From Lutibaculum baratangense AMV1 (GTDB taxonomy: Bacteria > Pseudomonadota > Alphaproteobacteria > Rhizobiales > Tepidamorphaceae): DNA of 64,000 nt. A program made the translations under genes and the position numbers. The notes beneath the pieces are model-generated. The model was not told where the DNA came from, made no database searches, and saw nothing but the letters and a program-made list of their open reading frames with translations. Shown here in pieces: positions 27,412 through 37,736 of the stretch (position 1 is the first letter of the stretch; each line of letters opens with the position of its first letter). Location: assembly GCF_000496075.1 (NCBI RefSeq), contig NZ_AWXZ01000013.1, positions 186,001 to 250,000 of the forward strand, read 5' to 3'.

Positions 27412-27765
27412 ATGATGACCGTCGCTCCCGCCCCCGTTCCCTATGTGCTGCGATTGCTCCCGACGCTCCTGCTCCTGCTGGCATGGATGACGGTCAGCTC
27501 GCCTTGCGGCGCGCAGGACCAACAATCCGCCGGTGCGGGCGACGCCGATCCGGCGCAGACCGCCAGCGTGTTCCTGCCGCGTCCCGAGGTCGGGATGGCC
27601 GCCGGCCGCGCCGCCACGGCCGACATCACCGCATTCACGAGCCGAGAGGTCCTCTTCGGCCTGTTCGTGCTGATCGTCGGGTTTGCCGCCCTTCTGGTTC
27701 TCCTGCCCTCGGGCATCAAGCCGCACCGTGGCGGGCGCCGAGGGCAGCGCGATCTCTTCAGGTAG
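27412..27765 (+). CDS. Hypothetical exported/membrane protein
   Basis: 117 residues, unrecognised. A signal peptide-like N-terminus (VLRLLPTLLLLLAWMTV, then GAQDQ as the probable cleavage region) precedes a flexible stretch and a transmembrane helix at about residues 83-103 (LFGLFVLIVGFAALLVLLP). A short basic tail follows (HRGGRRGQR). Tandem ATG codons at 27412 and 27415 follow a GGAG. It is the third of three consecutive small membrane proteins and converges on the GST gene, with five bases between the stops. Confidence 0.6.
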   Translation: MMTVAPAPVPYVLRLLPTLLLLLAWMTVSSPCGAQDQQSAGAGDADPAQTASVFLPRPEVGMAAGRAATADITAFTSREVLFGLFVLIVGFAALLVLLPSGIKPHRGGRRGQRDLFR

Positions 27766-27770
27766 AGCCC

Positions 27771-28367
27771 TCAGCTCGGAGCGGACTGCGGGAAGGCCGG
27801 CAGCCGCTGCGGAAAGGCCTCGAGCCACTGGACGAGCCCCGGGCGGCCGTCCCTCCAGCTCCGTCCCTGTCGGAAGTCGAGATATTCGAGCGCGCAGGCG
27901 AGCGTGATGGTGCCGATATCGATGTCGTCGCCCGGCAGGTTACGCTCCAGCGCGTCGAGCGCGCGCTCGATCTTCCCCGCCTGGCGGTCGAGCCACGGTT
28001 GGTGCGCCTTCTCCTCCGGCCTGAAGCGGCCCTCGTAGACCTGCAGGATGGCGGCATCCAGGATGCCGTCGGCCAGGGCCTGGAGCGTGAGCGCCGCGAA
28101 GCGCCGCTGTCCCTGCGGAATGATCTTGCCGCCGCCGGCGAGATGGTCGAGATATTCCACGATCACGCGGGAATCGAACAGGGTGGTGCCGTCCTCCAGC
28201 ACGAGGACCGGGATCTTGCCGAGCGGGTTCTGCGTGCGGAGATTGTCCTCGGGGTCGCTCGTGTCCGCCTGCACGACCTCGATGCGGTCGGCGAGGCCGA
28301 GATGGGCGGCGGCCACCTTCACCTTGCGGCCGAAGGGGGAGGCGGGCGAAGAGCGCAGCGTGAGCAT
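27771..28367 (-). CDS. Glutathione S-transferase family protein
   Basis: 198 residues starting MLTLRSSPASPFGRKVKVAA. The thioredoxin-like N-terminal domain carries the Ser in SSPASPFGRKV that normally activates glutathione, the cis-proline motif GKIPVLVLEDG and the glutamate-serine pair DSRVIVEYLD. An all-helical C-terminal domain follows (DIDIGTITLACALEYLDFR). The start at 28367 is preferred over 28511, which adds sequence with no homology to the fold. Probably detoxification; the electrophilic substrate is unknown. Confidence 0.92.
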   Translation of the reverse strand: MLTLRSSPASPFGRKVKVAAAHLGLADRIEVVQADTSDPEDNLRTQNPLGKIPVLVLEDGTTLFDSRVIVEYLDHLAGGGKIIPQGQRRFAALTLQALADGILDAAILQVYEGRFRPEEKAHQPWLDRQAGKIERALDALERNLPGDDIDIGTITLACALEYLDFRQGRSWRDGRPGLVQWLEAFPQRLPAFPQSAPS

Positions 28368-28504
28368 GTCGTGCCTGTCCGGGATGTTCGAGGAGGCTTC
28401 GTGGAGCAGGGGAGAGTAGTTATCTCCTGCGGCGCCGCAAGCCCCGCCGCCGCACCGGACAAGCCCGTGTTGCCGTTGCCGCAGGGCCGGGCTAGAGCCT
28501 GCGG

Positions 28505-29392
28505 ATGACACGCGTCCGCGCCAACCTCCTCCTCCTCGTTGCAGCCTTCATCTGGGGAAACGCCTTCGTCGCCCAGGCGACGGCGATGGACAAGATGGGC
28601 CCCTACGCCTTCGTGGGGGTCCGGTTCCTGCTCTCTGCGATCGCCGTCCTGCCCTTCGCTCTCCTCGAGCGCCGCCGCGGCGACACGCCCCTGTCGGCTG
28701 CGGACAGGTGGCTGATCCTCCTCATCGGGATCGTCTTCCTTCTGGGGAACGTGCTGCAGCAGGTCGGCATCAAGCACACGACCGTGACGAATGCCGGGTT
28801 CCTCACGGGCCTCTACGTCGTGATGGTGCCGTTCATGGCGTGGGCGGCCTTCCGAATGCCGCCGAACCCGATCGTCTGGCCGGCCGCCATGCTCTCGATC
28901 TTCGGAACGTTCCTCCTCGGCGGGGGCGGGTTCGATCCGCCGGGGCCGGGAGACCTGCTCGTCGTCTCGAGCGCGGTCCTGTGGGCGGTGCACGTGACGG
29001 CGGTGGGGGTGGCGGTGATGCGCACGAGCCGGCCGCTCCTGATCTCGGTGGCGCAGTTCGCTCTGTGCGGGATCCTGTCGCTTGCCGCAGGTATCTGGCT
29101 TGAGCCTCTCTCGATGGCCGCCGTCGTGGCGGCGCTGCCGGAGCTTCTCTATGCGGGCCTCGTGTCCGGCGGGATCGGCTTCACGCTGCAGGTGATCGCG
29201 CAGCGCTGGGCGCCGCCCGCCGACGCCGCCGTGATCCTCTCCGCGGAAGCCCTGTTCGCGGCGCTGGCAGGAGGTGTTCTTCTCGGTGAGCGCCTGGGCC
29301 TCGTCGGCTGGTCCGGCGCGGCCTCGATCTTCTGCGCAATCCTGATCGTGCAGCTCGTGCCCCTCATGCGCCTGCGCGCCTCCGCACCCTGA
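28505..29392 (+). CDS. EamA/DMT-family exporter
   Basis: Inner-membrane transporter of 295 residues with ten hydrophobic helices arranged as two EamA repeats (LVAAFIWGNAFVAQATA at the start of repeat one; LAAGIWLEPLSMAAV near repeat two; the conserved PADAAVILSAEALFAALAG helix). This matches the RhaT/YdcZ-type drug/metabolite transporter superfamily, usually exporters. It is divergent from the GST. The substrate is unknown. Confidence 0.9.
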   Translation: MTRVRANLLLLVAAFIWGNAFVAQATAMDKMGPYAFVGVRFLLSAIAVLPFALLERRRGDTPLSAADRWLILLIGIVFLLGNVLQQVGIKHTTVTNAGFLTGLYVVMVPFMAWAAFRMPPNPIVWPAAMLSIFGTFLLGGGGFDPPGPGDLLVVSSAVLWAVHVTAVGVAVMRTSRPLLISVAQFALCGILSLAAGIWLEPLSMAAVVAALPELLYAGLVSGGIGFTLQVIAQRWAPPADAAVILSAEALFAALAGGVLLGERLGLVGWSGAASIFCAILIVQLVPLMRLRASAP

Positions 29393-29537
29393 CGACGCGG
29401 CGATGTGACTCCGCGTCAATCGTCTTGCGCCCGGAACGAATGGCTGAAACCATATTGTCCCACTAAGGCTTGGGGCGGACCGCCCACGGACCTTCCGCGG
29501 CAACAACGTCCGCTCCCATCAGACGGGAGGATGCGAC

Positions 29538-31589
29538 ATGCCGGGACCACAGGAGGGCGGCGCAGGCGGTAGATGCATCGCCATCGTCGGCCCCTATCTC
29601 AGCGGCAAGACGAGCCTGCTCGAAGCCATACTCGAACGCTGCGGGGCCATTCCGCGTGCGGGGCGCGTCGGTGACCGGAACATGGTCGGCGACGCCTCGC
29701 AGGAGGCTCGCGAGCACGGCATGAGCGTCGAGGCGAACGTTGCCACCGTGGAGTTTCTCGGCGATCGCTACACCTTCATCGACTGCCCCGGCTCCGTCGA
29801 GTTCCTGAACGAGGCCCGGGCCGTCCTGCCCGCCGTCGACGCGGCGATCGTCGTGGCGGAGGCCGACGAGAAGAAGGCGCCGGCGCTGCAGCTCATCCTG
29901 AAGGAGCTCGAGGATCTGGGCGTGCCGCGGCTCGTCTTCCTCAACAAGATCGACAAGGCCGACGCGGCCCTGCGCGAGGTGCTCGAGTGGCTGCAGCCGG
30001 CGTCCGCCGCGCCCCTCGTGCTCCGGCAGCTGCCGATCTGGGAGAAGGGCATCGTCACCGGCTTCGTCGACCTGGCGCTGCAGCGGGCCTTCGTCTACCG
30101 GGAACATGCGCCGAGCGAGGTCATAGAGTTCTCCGACGAGACGAGCGAGCTCACGAGCGAGGCCCGTTTCACGATGCTGGAGAGGCTGGCCGACTACGAC
30201 GACGAGCTCATGGAGCAGCTCCTCGGCGACGTCGAGCCGCCGCGCGACCAGGTGTTCGACGGGCTCGCCACCGATTTCCGGGAGGGCCTGATCGTTCCGC
30301 TCTTCCTGGGCGCCGCGGAGCGGGCGAACGGGGTGCTGCGGCTTCTGAAGGCGCTGCGGCACGAAGCGCCTGGGATCCGCGAGACCAGGGCGCGTCTCGG
30401 CTCGGCGGAGACGGGCGGTGCGGCGGCACAGGTCGTGAAGACCTTCCACACCTCCCATGGCGGCAAGCTCTCGGTCGTGCGGGTTCTCGAGGGCGAGATC
30501 GCGGACGGTGCCATCGTCCGCACGGAGGACGGGCGCGACGAGCGGGTTTCCGGCGTGTTCGATCTCCAGGGACAGGAGCCGCGGAAGCGCGGTCCGGCGA
30601 TGGCCGGCGAGACGGTGGGGCTGGGGCGTCTCGAGAGCGTGCGCACGGGCGACACCCTCGGCGTGGGCTGCGTGCCGCTTCAACTTCTGTCGCTCGCCCC
30701 GCCGCAGCCGGTCCTCTGGCGGTCGCTCTCGGTCGCGGACCGCAAGGACGAGGTGAAGCTGACGGCGGCGCTCGCGAAGCTCGTGGACGAGGATCCCTCG
30801 CTCGTGCTCAACCACGACCAGGCTTCGGGGGAGCTGCAGCTCGGCGGACAGGGGGAGATGCATGTGCGGGTGGCGCTGGAGCGTCTCGCGCGCAAATTCG
30901 GCCTGACGGTCGAGGTGCAGCTGCCCCGGCCCGGCTACCGAGAGACGATCCGCAAGGCCGTGAAGCACCGGGCCCGCCACAAGAAGCAGACCGGCGGCCA
31001 CGGACAGTTCGCCGATGTCGTCGTCGAGATCGCCCCGCTGGCGAGGGGCGCGGGGTTCACCTTCGGGGAGCGCATCACGGGTGGAGCCGTGCCGAAGCAG
31101 TACATCCCCTCCGTGGAGGCGGGGATTCGCGATCACCTGTCGTGCGGCCCGCTCGGATTTCCGGTCGTCGACCTGTCGGCGACGCTGCTCGACGGTTCCT
31201 ACCATCCCGTCGACTCCTCCGACATGGCGTTCCGCGCCGCGGGGCGGCTGGCGGCCGCGGAGGCTCTCGCCGAGGCGGCTCCCGTGCTGCTCGAGCCGGT
31301 GATGGCGGTCGAGGTGGTGGTACCGAGCGACTGCACGTCGCGGGTGACGGCGATGGTGGCGCAGAGGCGCGGTCAGATCCTGGGCTTCGACGCGCGGCCC
31401 GGGTGGCCGGGCTGGGATGTGGTGCGGGCGCGGATCCCCGAGGCTGAGATGCGCGATCTCATCGTCGAGTTGCGCTCGGCCAGCGCGGGCGTCGGCAGCT
31501 ACACCGCCTGCTTCGACCATCTGGCGGAGCTCTCCGGAAAGCTTGCGGAGCAGGTGATCGAGACGCGCCGAGCGCAGGCAGCGGCCTGA
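29538..31589 (+). CDS. EF-G paralogue with altered GTPase motifs
   Basis: 683 residues with the five-domain layout of elongation factor G. G1 is GPYLSGKT at residues 18-25 and G4 is NKID at 136-139. The family's RGIT switch I motif reads HGMS, and G3 reads DCPGS at 82-86, so the histidine that activates the catalytic water in EF-G (DTPGH) is Ser86. The domain IV signature GGHGQFADV is retained, as are ending segments of the EF-G type. GGGAGGA lies nine bases upstream of the ATG. It is not next to rpsL/rpsG/tuf, so it is a second, specialised copy, perhaps in ribosome rescue, recycling or stress. I believe similar DCPGS proteins occur in other Hyphomicrobiales; unverified here. Confidence 0.88.
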   Translation: MPGPQEGGAGGRCIAIVGPYLSGKTSLLEAILERCGAIPRAGRVGDRNMVGDASQEAREHGMSVEANVATVEFLGDRYTFIDCPGSVEFLNEARAVLPAVDAAIVVAEADEKKAPALQLILKELEDLGVPRLVFLNKIDKADAALREVLEWLQPASAAPLVLRQLPIWEKGIVTGFVDLALQRAFVYREHAPSEVIEFSDETSELTSEARFTMLERLADYDDELMEQLLGDVEPPRDQVFDGLATDFREGLIVPLFLGAAERANGVLRLLKALRHEAPGIRETRARLGSAETGGAAAQVVKTFHTSHGGKLSVVRVLEGEIADGAIVRTEDGRDERVSGVFDLQGQEPRKRGPAMAGETVGLGRLESVRTGDTLGVGCVPLQLLSLAPPQPVLWRSLSVADRKDEVKLTAALAKLVDEDPSLVLNHDQASGELQLGGQGEMHVRVALERLARKFGLTVEVQLPRPGYRETIRKAVKHRARHKKQTGGHGQFADVVVEIAPLARGAGFTFGERITGGAVPKQYIPSVEAGIRDHLSCGPLGFPVVDLSATLLDGSYHPVDSSDMAFRAAGRLAAAEALAEAAPVLLEPVMAVEVVVPSDCTSRVTAMVAQRRGQILGFDARPGWPGWDVVRARIPEAEMRDLIVELRSASAGVGSYTACFDHLAELSGKLAEQVIETRRAQAAA

Positions 31590-31598
31590 GGCACGGGC

Positions 31599-31632
31599 AA
31601 AAAAAGGGCCGGATTGCCAAGGCAATCCGGCC
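31599..31632 (-). terminator. Strong Rho-independent terminator on the minus strand
   Basis: Perfect 12-bp stem GGCCGGATTGCC / GGCAATCCGGCC with a 2-base loop; on the minus strand it is followed by T7 (A7 at 31599-31605 on the plus strand). It lies 10 bases after the EF-G stop but faces the other way, so it ends a transcript coming from the lsrB side. Confidence 0.92.
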
Positions 31633-31748
31633 AATTGAGTCGATCAGCCTGCATGGGGTACAGGCGATCGCCTTCCAGAGGGGAACAGCTGACCGCACCT
31701 TCGAGCGACCTGGGAGGAGAAACGGCCGCCCGTCGTTGCCAACAGCTT
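31599..31748 (-). ncRNA. Candidate AbcR (alpha-r15)-like regulatory sRNA downstream of lsrB
   Basis: The 329 bp between EF-G and lsrB has no supported ORF but ends, on the lsrB strand, in a strong terminator. Upstream of that are a hairpin at 31641-31670 (CGATCGCCTG / CAGGC-T-GATCG) and two pyrimidine-rich stretches: TCTCCTCCCA (minus of 31711-31720) and TTCCCCTCTGG (minus of 31675-31685). Both are complementary to Shine-Dalgarno sequences. A possible promoter is TTGTGC (31778-31783), a 17-base spacer, then CACATA (31755-31760). From established knowledge, AbcR sRNAs of rhizobia lie beside the lsrB gene and repress ABC-transporter mRNAs through exposed anti-SD sequences. Assignment rests on synteny and motifs only. 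Confidence 0.5.
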
Positions 31749-31918
31749 GTGCGCTATGTGCCTATTCCTGCGGCACTGCACAACCAGGGCGTCTGCATGT
31801 CAGTCATGAGCGTCCGGCATGGCACGATCGGGAGACGAACATCGGTAGGCCAAACCAGCGGGTTTGGCGGCGCTCTTCGCGTTCGGGTGGAGCCACGCTC
31901 ACGGGATCGTGAGCGCTG

Positions 31919-32812
31919 TCAGAACTTCCAGCCCTTCGCCTTGGCGATCACGAAATCCTTGAACACGGCCACCCGCGCCGAATCCTTCATCTCCTCCGGG
32001 AAGACGAAGAAGGTGTCGAAGGCCGGGATCTGCGAATCCGGGAAAAGCTGGACGAGGTTGTTCTCCGACTCGATGAGGTAGTCGGGCAGGACGGCGATGC
32101 CGATCGAGTTCTGCACCGCCCGCCGGATGCCGTGGATCGTGTTGATGCGCATGATCGGGAGGCGCGGATTGCCGGGCGGGCGTCCGGCGGTCTCGAGCCA
32201 GTTGTTCGAGGCGCGGAAATAGGACGGGGCAGGGTCGCCGAAGGTGATGATCCTATGGTGGTCGAGATCGGCGAGGTCGCGCGGGCTGCCGTGCCGCTTC
32301 AGGTATTCCGGGGAGGCATAGACGTGGAAATGGACGGTGAAGAGCTTGCGCTGGATGAGGTCCGGCTGCTGCGGCTGGCGCAGGCGGATGGCGACGTCCG
32401 CCTCGCGCATCGAGATGTCGAGCTCCTCGTCGTTGAGGATGAGATTGAGGCGGATATCGGGATAGAGCTCGGTGAATTCGCGCAGCCGCGGCGTCAGCCA
32501 GCTCGTGCCGAGCCCGAGCGTCGTCGTCACGCGCAGATCGCCGTTCGGCTTCTCGCGCGAATCGGTGAGCCTCGTCCGCACCGACTCGAGCTGCATGAAC
32601 ATCTCGTGGGCCGTCCGGTAGAGGAGCTCGCCCTGCTCGGTGAGGATCAGGCCGCGGGCGTGACGATGAAAGAGCGGCACCCCGACGTCGAGCTCGAGGG
32701 CGCTGACCTGCCGGCTGACCGCCGACTGGCTCAGGCCCAGCTGATCGCCCGCATGGGTGAAGCTCCCCGCGTCAGCGGCGGCATGGAATATGCGCAGCTT
32801 GTCCCAATCCAT
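31919..32812 (-). CDS. lsrB: LysR family regulator, LsrB/VtlR type
   Basis: DNA-binding regulator of about 297 residues from ATG 32812 (MDWDKLRIFHAAADAGSFTHAGDQLGLSQSAVS...). The helix-turn-helix and the following LFHRHARGLILTEQGELLYR closely match LsrB of Sinorhizobium/Agrobacterium and VtlR of Brucella. Those proteins control envelope, redox and virulence functions and activate AbcR sRNA genes. It follows trxB with a 47-bp gap on the same strand, the usual order in rhizobia. A hairpin (CGCTCACG / CGTGAGCG, 31896-31915) lies just after the stop but lacks a U-tract. Assignment to LsrB is from recall of the family and synteny. Confidence 0.85.
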   Translation of the reverse strand: MDWDKLRIFHAAADAGSFTHAGDQLGLSQSAVSRQVSALELDVGVPLFHRHARGLILTEQGELLYRTAHEMFMQLESVRTRLTDSREKPNGDLRVTTTLGLGTSWLTPRLREFTELYPDIRLNLILNDEELDISMREADVAIRLRQPQQPDLIQRKLFTVHFHVYASPEYLKRHGSPRDLADLDHHRIITFGDPAPSYFRASNNWLETAGRPPGNPRLPIMRINTIHGIRRAVQNSIGIAVLPDYLIESENNLVQLFPDSQIPAFDTFFVFPEEMKDSARVAVFKDFVIAKAKGWKF

Positions 32813-32859
32813 GTGCTGGCGTTGTCCCCCCATGCCGCCTCTCATCGCTTATCGGCGGG

Positions 32860-34816
<1,957 letters not shown>

Positions 34817-34934
34817 CGGACCGCCGGTCCACCTGCTGCCCAAGATCCTGCCGCCGGCTTTAGGGCTCCCGCTTGCTCGGATGGGGCGCGGCTGGTACTC
34901 AGCTTCATCTTCAACACCGGACTGGGGAAACTGA

Positions 34935-35270
34935 ATGTCATCTCGTGGTGCGCTCCTCGCCGCCGCAACGCTCGCGCTCGGCCTCGCCACGGCCGACGGC
35001 GCACATGCCGAGGATCTGGTCTTCATGCTCGACAACCAGTCGTCCTACGACGTCGTCGAGTTCTACGCCTCCCCCTATAACGTGGACGACTGGGAGGAGG
35101 ACATCCTCGGGCGCGACATCCTCGCGTCGGGCGAGGCGACGCGGGTGACGATCGCCGACGGAGGCGCGCAGTGCGAGTACGACCTCCGGATCGTCTTCGA
35201 GGACGGCGACGCCGTCGAGGACATGGAGGTCAATCTCTGCGAGACGGGCAGCTACACCGTCGAGGACTGA
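34935..35270 (+). CDS. Small exported protein of unknown function
   Basis: 111 residues with a Sec signal peptide (ALLAAATLALGLATADGAHA). The mature domain is a short acidic beta-rich sequence (LVFMLDNQSSYDVVEFYASP, ATRVTIADGG) with two cysteines (QCEYDLRIVF and VNLCETGSY) that probably form a disulphide. Similar periplasmic proteins are common in alphaproteobacteria, often without a real functional name. It is divergent from the ELM1-family gene and converges on the DMT exporter. Confidence 0.8.
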   Translation: MSSRGALLAAATLALGLATADGAHAEDLVFMLDNQSSYDVVEFYASPYNVDDWEEDILGRDILASGEATRVTIADGGAQCEYDLRIVFEDGDAVEDMEVNLCETGSYTVED

Positions 35271-35278
35271 CCGCCGCA

Positions 35279-36184
35279 TCAAGGGGGCGGCACGGTGCTC
35301 CTCTTCTGCCCGAGGCAGAGGAGGAGCGCCGCGAAGACGAGAGCGAAGCCCTGGAAGACCGCGGCGCGCAGCTGCGTGTCGAGCAGCCAGGCCGAGACGA
35401 GCGCGGCGACGAGCGGGCTGGTCGAGGTCAGGAGCGTCGTCTGGGTCGGCGCCGCGTGCTTGAGTGCGAAGAGCCAGAGCAGGAAGCCGGCGCCGCTCGA
35501 GATCCCGACATAGGCGACCGCGACGAGGGTCGCGGCGGACAGGACGCCCGGGGCCAGCGCCCAGGTCTCGCCGATCGCCAGCGGCAGGAGGGCGCAGGCC
35601 GCGGACACCATTGCGACCGTACCGACCTGGACCGTGGGATAGCGCCTCAGATAGGGGCCGAAGAGCACGGAGCAGGTGGCCACCGTCAGCGTCGCGACGA
35701 GGACGCAGGCGATCCCGACCACCTCGTGCGCGAGCCCCTCGCCAGCCTGCGCCAGGTCGGCGGAGAAGGCGAGGGCGACGCCGGCGACGGCCAGCATGCC
35801 CGCCACACCCAGTCGCAGCGACATCCGCTCTGCGCCGAGCAGGGCCGCGGCCAGCATCGTCACGAGGGGCAGCGTCGCGAAGGCGACCGCCACACGGTCG
35901 GGGCTGATGAAGACGAGGCCGAGATTGAGGAAGACCGCAAGGAGCGCAAACTGGCCGATGCCGAGGAGGAGCAGTGGGCCCTTGTCTGTGGGCGCGATGA
36001 CGGTGCGCGCGGAAGCGAGATAGGCCGGGATGAGGCAGAGCGCCGCCAGGCCGTAGCGCAGGAACCCGAGCGCCATCGGGCCCAGCTCGTCGAGCGCGAT
36101 GCGCGTGGCGACGAGCGTCGACCCGATCTGAACGCCCGTGAAGAGCGCGGCGAGTTGCGCGAGCCGGACGAGCGGCAGCCTCAA
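35279..36184 (-). CDS. EamA/DMT-family transporter, TTG start
   Basis: About 301 residues with ten hydrophobic helices in two EamA repeats (FTGVQIGSTLVATRIALDEL; ISSGAGFLLWLFALKHAAPTQ; LTSTSPLVAALVSAWLL). The start is assigned to TTG 36184, which overlaps the stop of the upstream MarR-GNAT gene (TTGA, 36181-36184) and places the first helix near the N-terminus. The longer frame to 36310 reads through the neighbour's coding sequence. Probably an exporter co-regulated with the MarR-GNAT protein. Confidence 0.85.
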   Translation of the reverse strand: MRLPLVRLAQLAALFTGVQIGSTLVATRIALDELGPMALGFLRYGLAALCLIPAYLASARTVIAPTDKGPLLLLGIGQFALLAVFLNLGLVFISPDRVAVAFATLPLVTMLAAALLGAERMSLRLGVAGMLAVAGVALAFSADLAQAGEGLAHEVVGIACVLVATLTVATCSVLFGPYLRRYPTVQVGTVAMVSAACALLPLAIGETWALAPGVLSAATLVAVAYVGISSGAGFLLWLFALKHAAPTQTTLLTSTSPLVAALVSAWLLDTQLRAAVFQGFALVFAALLLCLGQKRSTVPPP

Positions 36185-37092
36185 AGCTCGAGCTCCCAGG
36201 TCTCGCCGACGAGATCGTGACCGAAGGAATGGTGCGGCTCGCTTGCCACCATCCGGAAGCCCAGCCGCTCGTACAGGCTTCGCGCGGCGGTGAGGCAATC
36301 GTTCGTCCACAGCACGATGCGGCGGTAGCCGAGCGCGCGGGCGTCGGCGATCACGGTCTCCACGAGGCGTCTTCCGAGGCCCGTTCCGCGCGCCCAGGAT
36401 TCCACGAACAGGAGGCGAAGCTTCGCCGTCTCCTCGTCCTGCCTGACGAGGAACACCGAGCCCGCCGGCTCGCCGTCGACCTCGCCGATCAGCACGCGCT
36501 CCCGGCGGGGGTCGTGGGCCTTGTCGAACTCCGCGACGATATCAGCCACGAGCGCCTCGAAGCTCGAGTCCCAGCCATACTCCTCGGCGTAGATCGCACC
36601 GTGCCGCGACACGACCCAGCCGAGGTCGCCCGGCCGTGGCGGGCGCAGCACGATGGCGCGGGGGCGCCCCGAGGGCGGCGTCATCAGCCGCTCGACGCGC
36701 CGCATCGCCTCGCGCAGGGCCCGCTCGTCGGCCGGGCCGAGATGTGACAGCTCGCGGCGAAGCTGGTCGCGCGACGCCTCCTCCAGCGCCGCCATCTCGT
36801 CCACTCCGGCGTCGGTCAGGCGGAGGTGGAGCCTGCGCCCCTCGGCTTCCTCCTTGCGGATCAGGCGCTGGCGCTCGAGCCCGCGCAGCATCCGGCTGAG
36901 CTGCCCGGGATCCGTGGCGAGCGTGCGGGCCAGGTCCGCGGCGGTGACGTCGGCGCCGTGCGCGATCTCGTAGAGCACGCGCACCTGGGCGAGCGAGAAA
37001 CGGCTCTTCAGGATGCCGTCGCCCAGGACCTCGATCTTGCGGGTGTAGAAGCGGCTGAAGCTGCGCACCGCCTCGATGGTCTCGTCATGCAT
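36181..37092 (-). CDS. MarR-type regulator fused to GNAT acetyltransferase
   Basis: About 303 residues. Residues 1-140 are a MarR winged helix domain (SRFYTRKIEVLGDGILKSRF, LAQVRVLYEIAHG, TDPGQLSRMLRGLERQRLI). Residues about 150-303 are a GNAT acetyltransferase with the acetyl-CoA loop in LFVESWARGTGLGRRLVETV and the family-typical SLYERLGFRMV. The architecture is known in bacteria. GGAGG five bases before ATG 37092 decides the start over 37104. The stop overlaps the exporter start, so the two form a coupled pair. The target may be the exporter's substrate, for example an amine or antibiotic. Confidence 0.92.
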   Translation of the reverse strand: MHDETIEAVRSFSRFYTRKIEVLGDGILKSRFSLAQVRVLYEIAHGADVTAADLARTLATDPGQLSRMLRGLERQRLIRKEEAEGRRLHLRLTDAGVDEMAALEEASRDQLRRELSHLGPADERALREAMRRVERLMTPPSGRPRAIVLRPPRPGDLGWVVSRHGAIYAEEYGWDSSFEALVADIVAEFDKAHDPRRERVLIGEVDGEPAGSVFLVRQDEETAKLRLLFVESWARGTGLGRRLVETVIADARALGYRRIVLWTNDCLTAARSLYERLGFRMVASEPHHSFGHDLVGETWELEL

Positions 37093-37229
37093 GGGCGCCT
37101 CCATGACGACACTATCAATACAGGTGTTGACTTTGACAAGACACCTTCCTGCCTATCAAGAGGGCAGGGCGCCGTTCGATGCCGTATTGTTCAGGGTCTG
37201 CTGAGCCTTTAGGAACGTCGCCTTGAGAC

Positions 37230-37715
37230 ATGCCGGTGGAGAGGCCGAACTTGCACGCCAAACTGGATCAGATCGATTGGCAGATCCTGCGCGAGCTCCA
37301 GGGCGACGGGCGCATCACGAATGTCGAGCTGGCCCGCCGGGTGGGGATCTCGGCGCCGCCCTGCCTCCGGCGTGTCCGGTCGCTCGAGGAGGCGGGCATC
37401 ATCAAGGCCTACCGGGCGCGGCTCGACGAAAAGGCTCTCGGATACTCCGTCACAGCCTTCGCAATGGTCAGCCTCGCGAGCCAGGCCGACGCCGATCTGA
37501 TCCTCTTCGAGGAGCAGGTGAGCGGCTGGCCCCTCGTCCGCGAATGCTACATCCTGTCCGGCGAGGTCGACTTCCTGCTGAAGTGCGTGGCGAGGGACCT
37601 CGAGGACTTCCAGGCCTTCGTGTTCGAGCTCACGAAGGCGCGGAACGTCAAGAGCGTGCGCACCACGCTCACGATCCGCCAGATCAAGGACGAGGCCGGC
37701 GTCCCGCTCGCCTGA
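37230..37715 (+). CDS. Lrp/AsnC family transcriptional regulator
   Basis: 161 residues. The N-terminal helix-turn-helix (LDQIDWQILRELQGDGRITN, VELARRVGISAPPCLRRVRSL) is followed by the RAM effector-binding domain (FAMVSLASQADADLILFEEQV, GEVDFLLKCVARDLEDFQAF). Amino-acid-responsive regulators of this class often control an adjacent exporter, and a LysE-type exporter follows 21 bp downstream. It is divergent from the MarR-GNAT gene; the shared 137 bp contains TTGACT/TTGACA hexamers at 37127-37138. Confidence 0.94.
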   Translation: MPVERPNLHAKLDQIDWQILRELQGDGRITNVELARRVGISAPPCLRRVRSLEEAGIIKAYRARLDEKALGYSVTAFAMVSLASQADADLILFEEQVSGWPLVRECYILSGEVDFLLKCVARDLEDFQAFVFELTKARNVKSVRTTLTIRQIKDEAGVPLA

Positions 37716-37736
37716 GCGCCGGTAGAGAGGGTCGCG

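Noticed and set aside
31896-31915. Hairpin just after lsrB as a terminator
   Set aside because: Perfect 8-bp stem but no U-tract; the real terminator-like signal on this strand is at 31599-31632.
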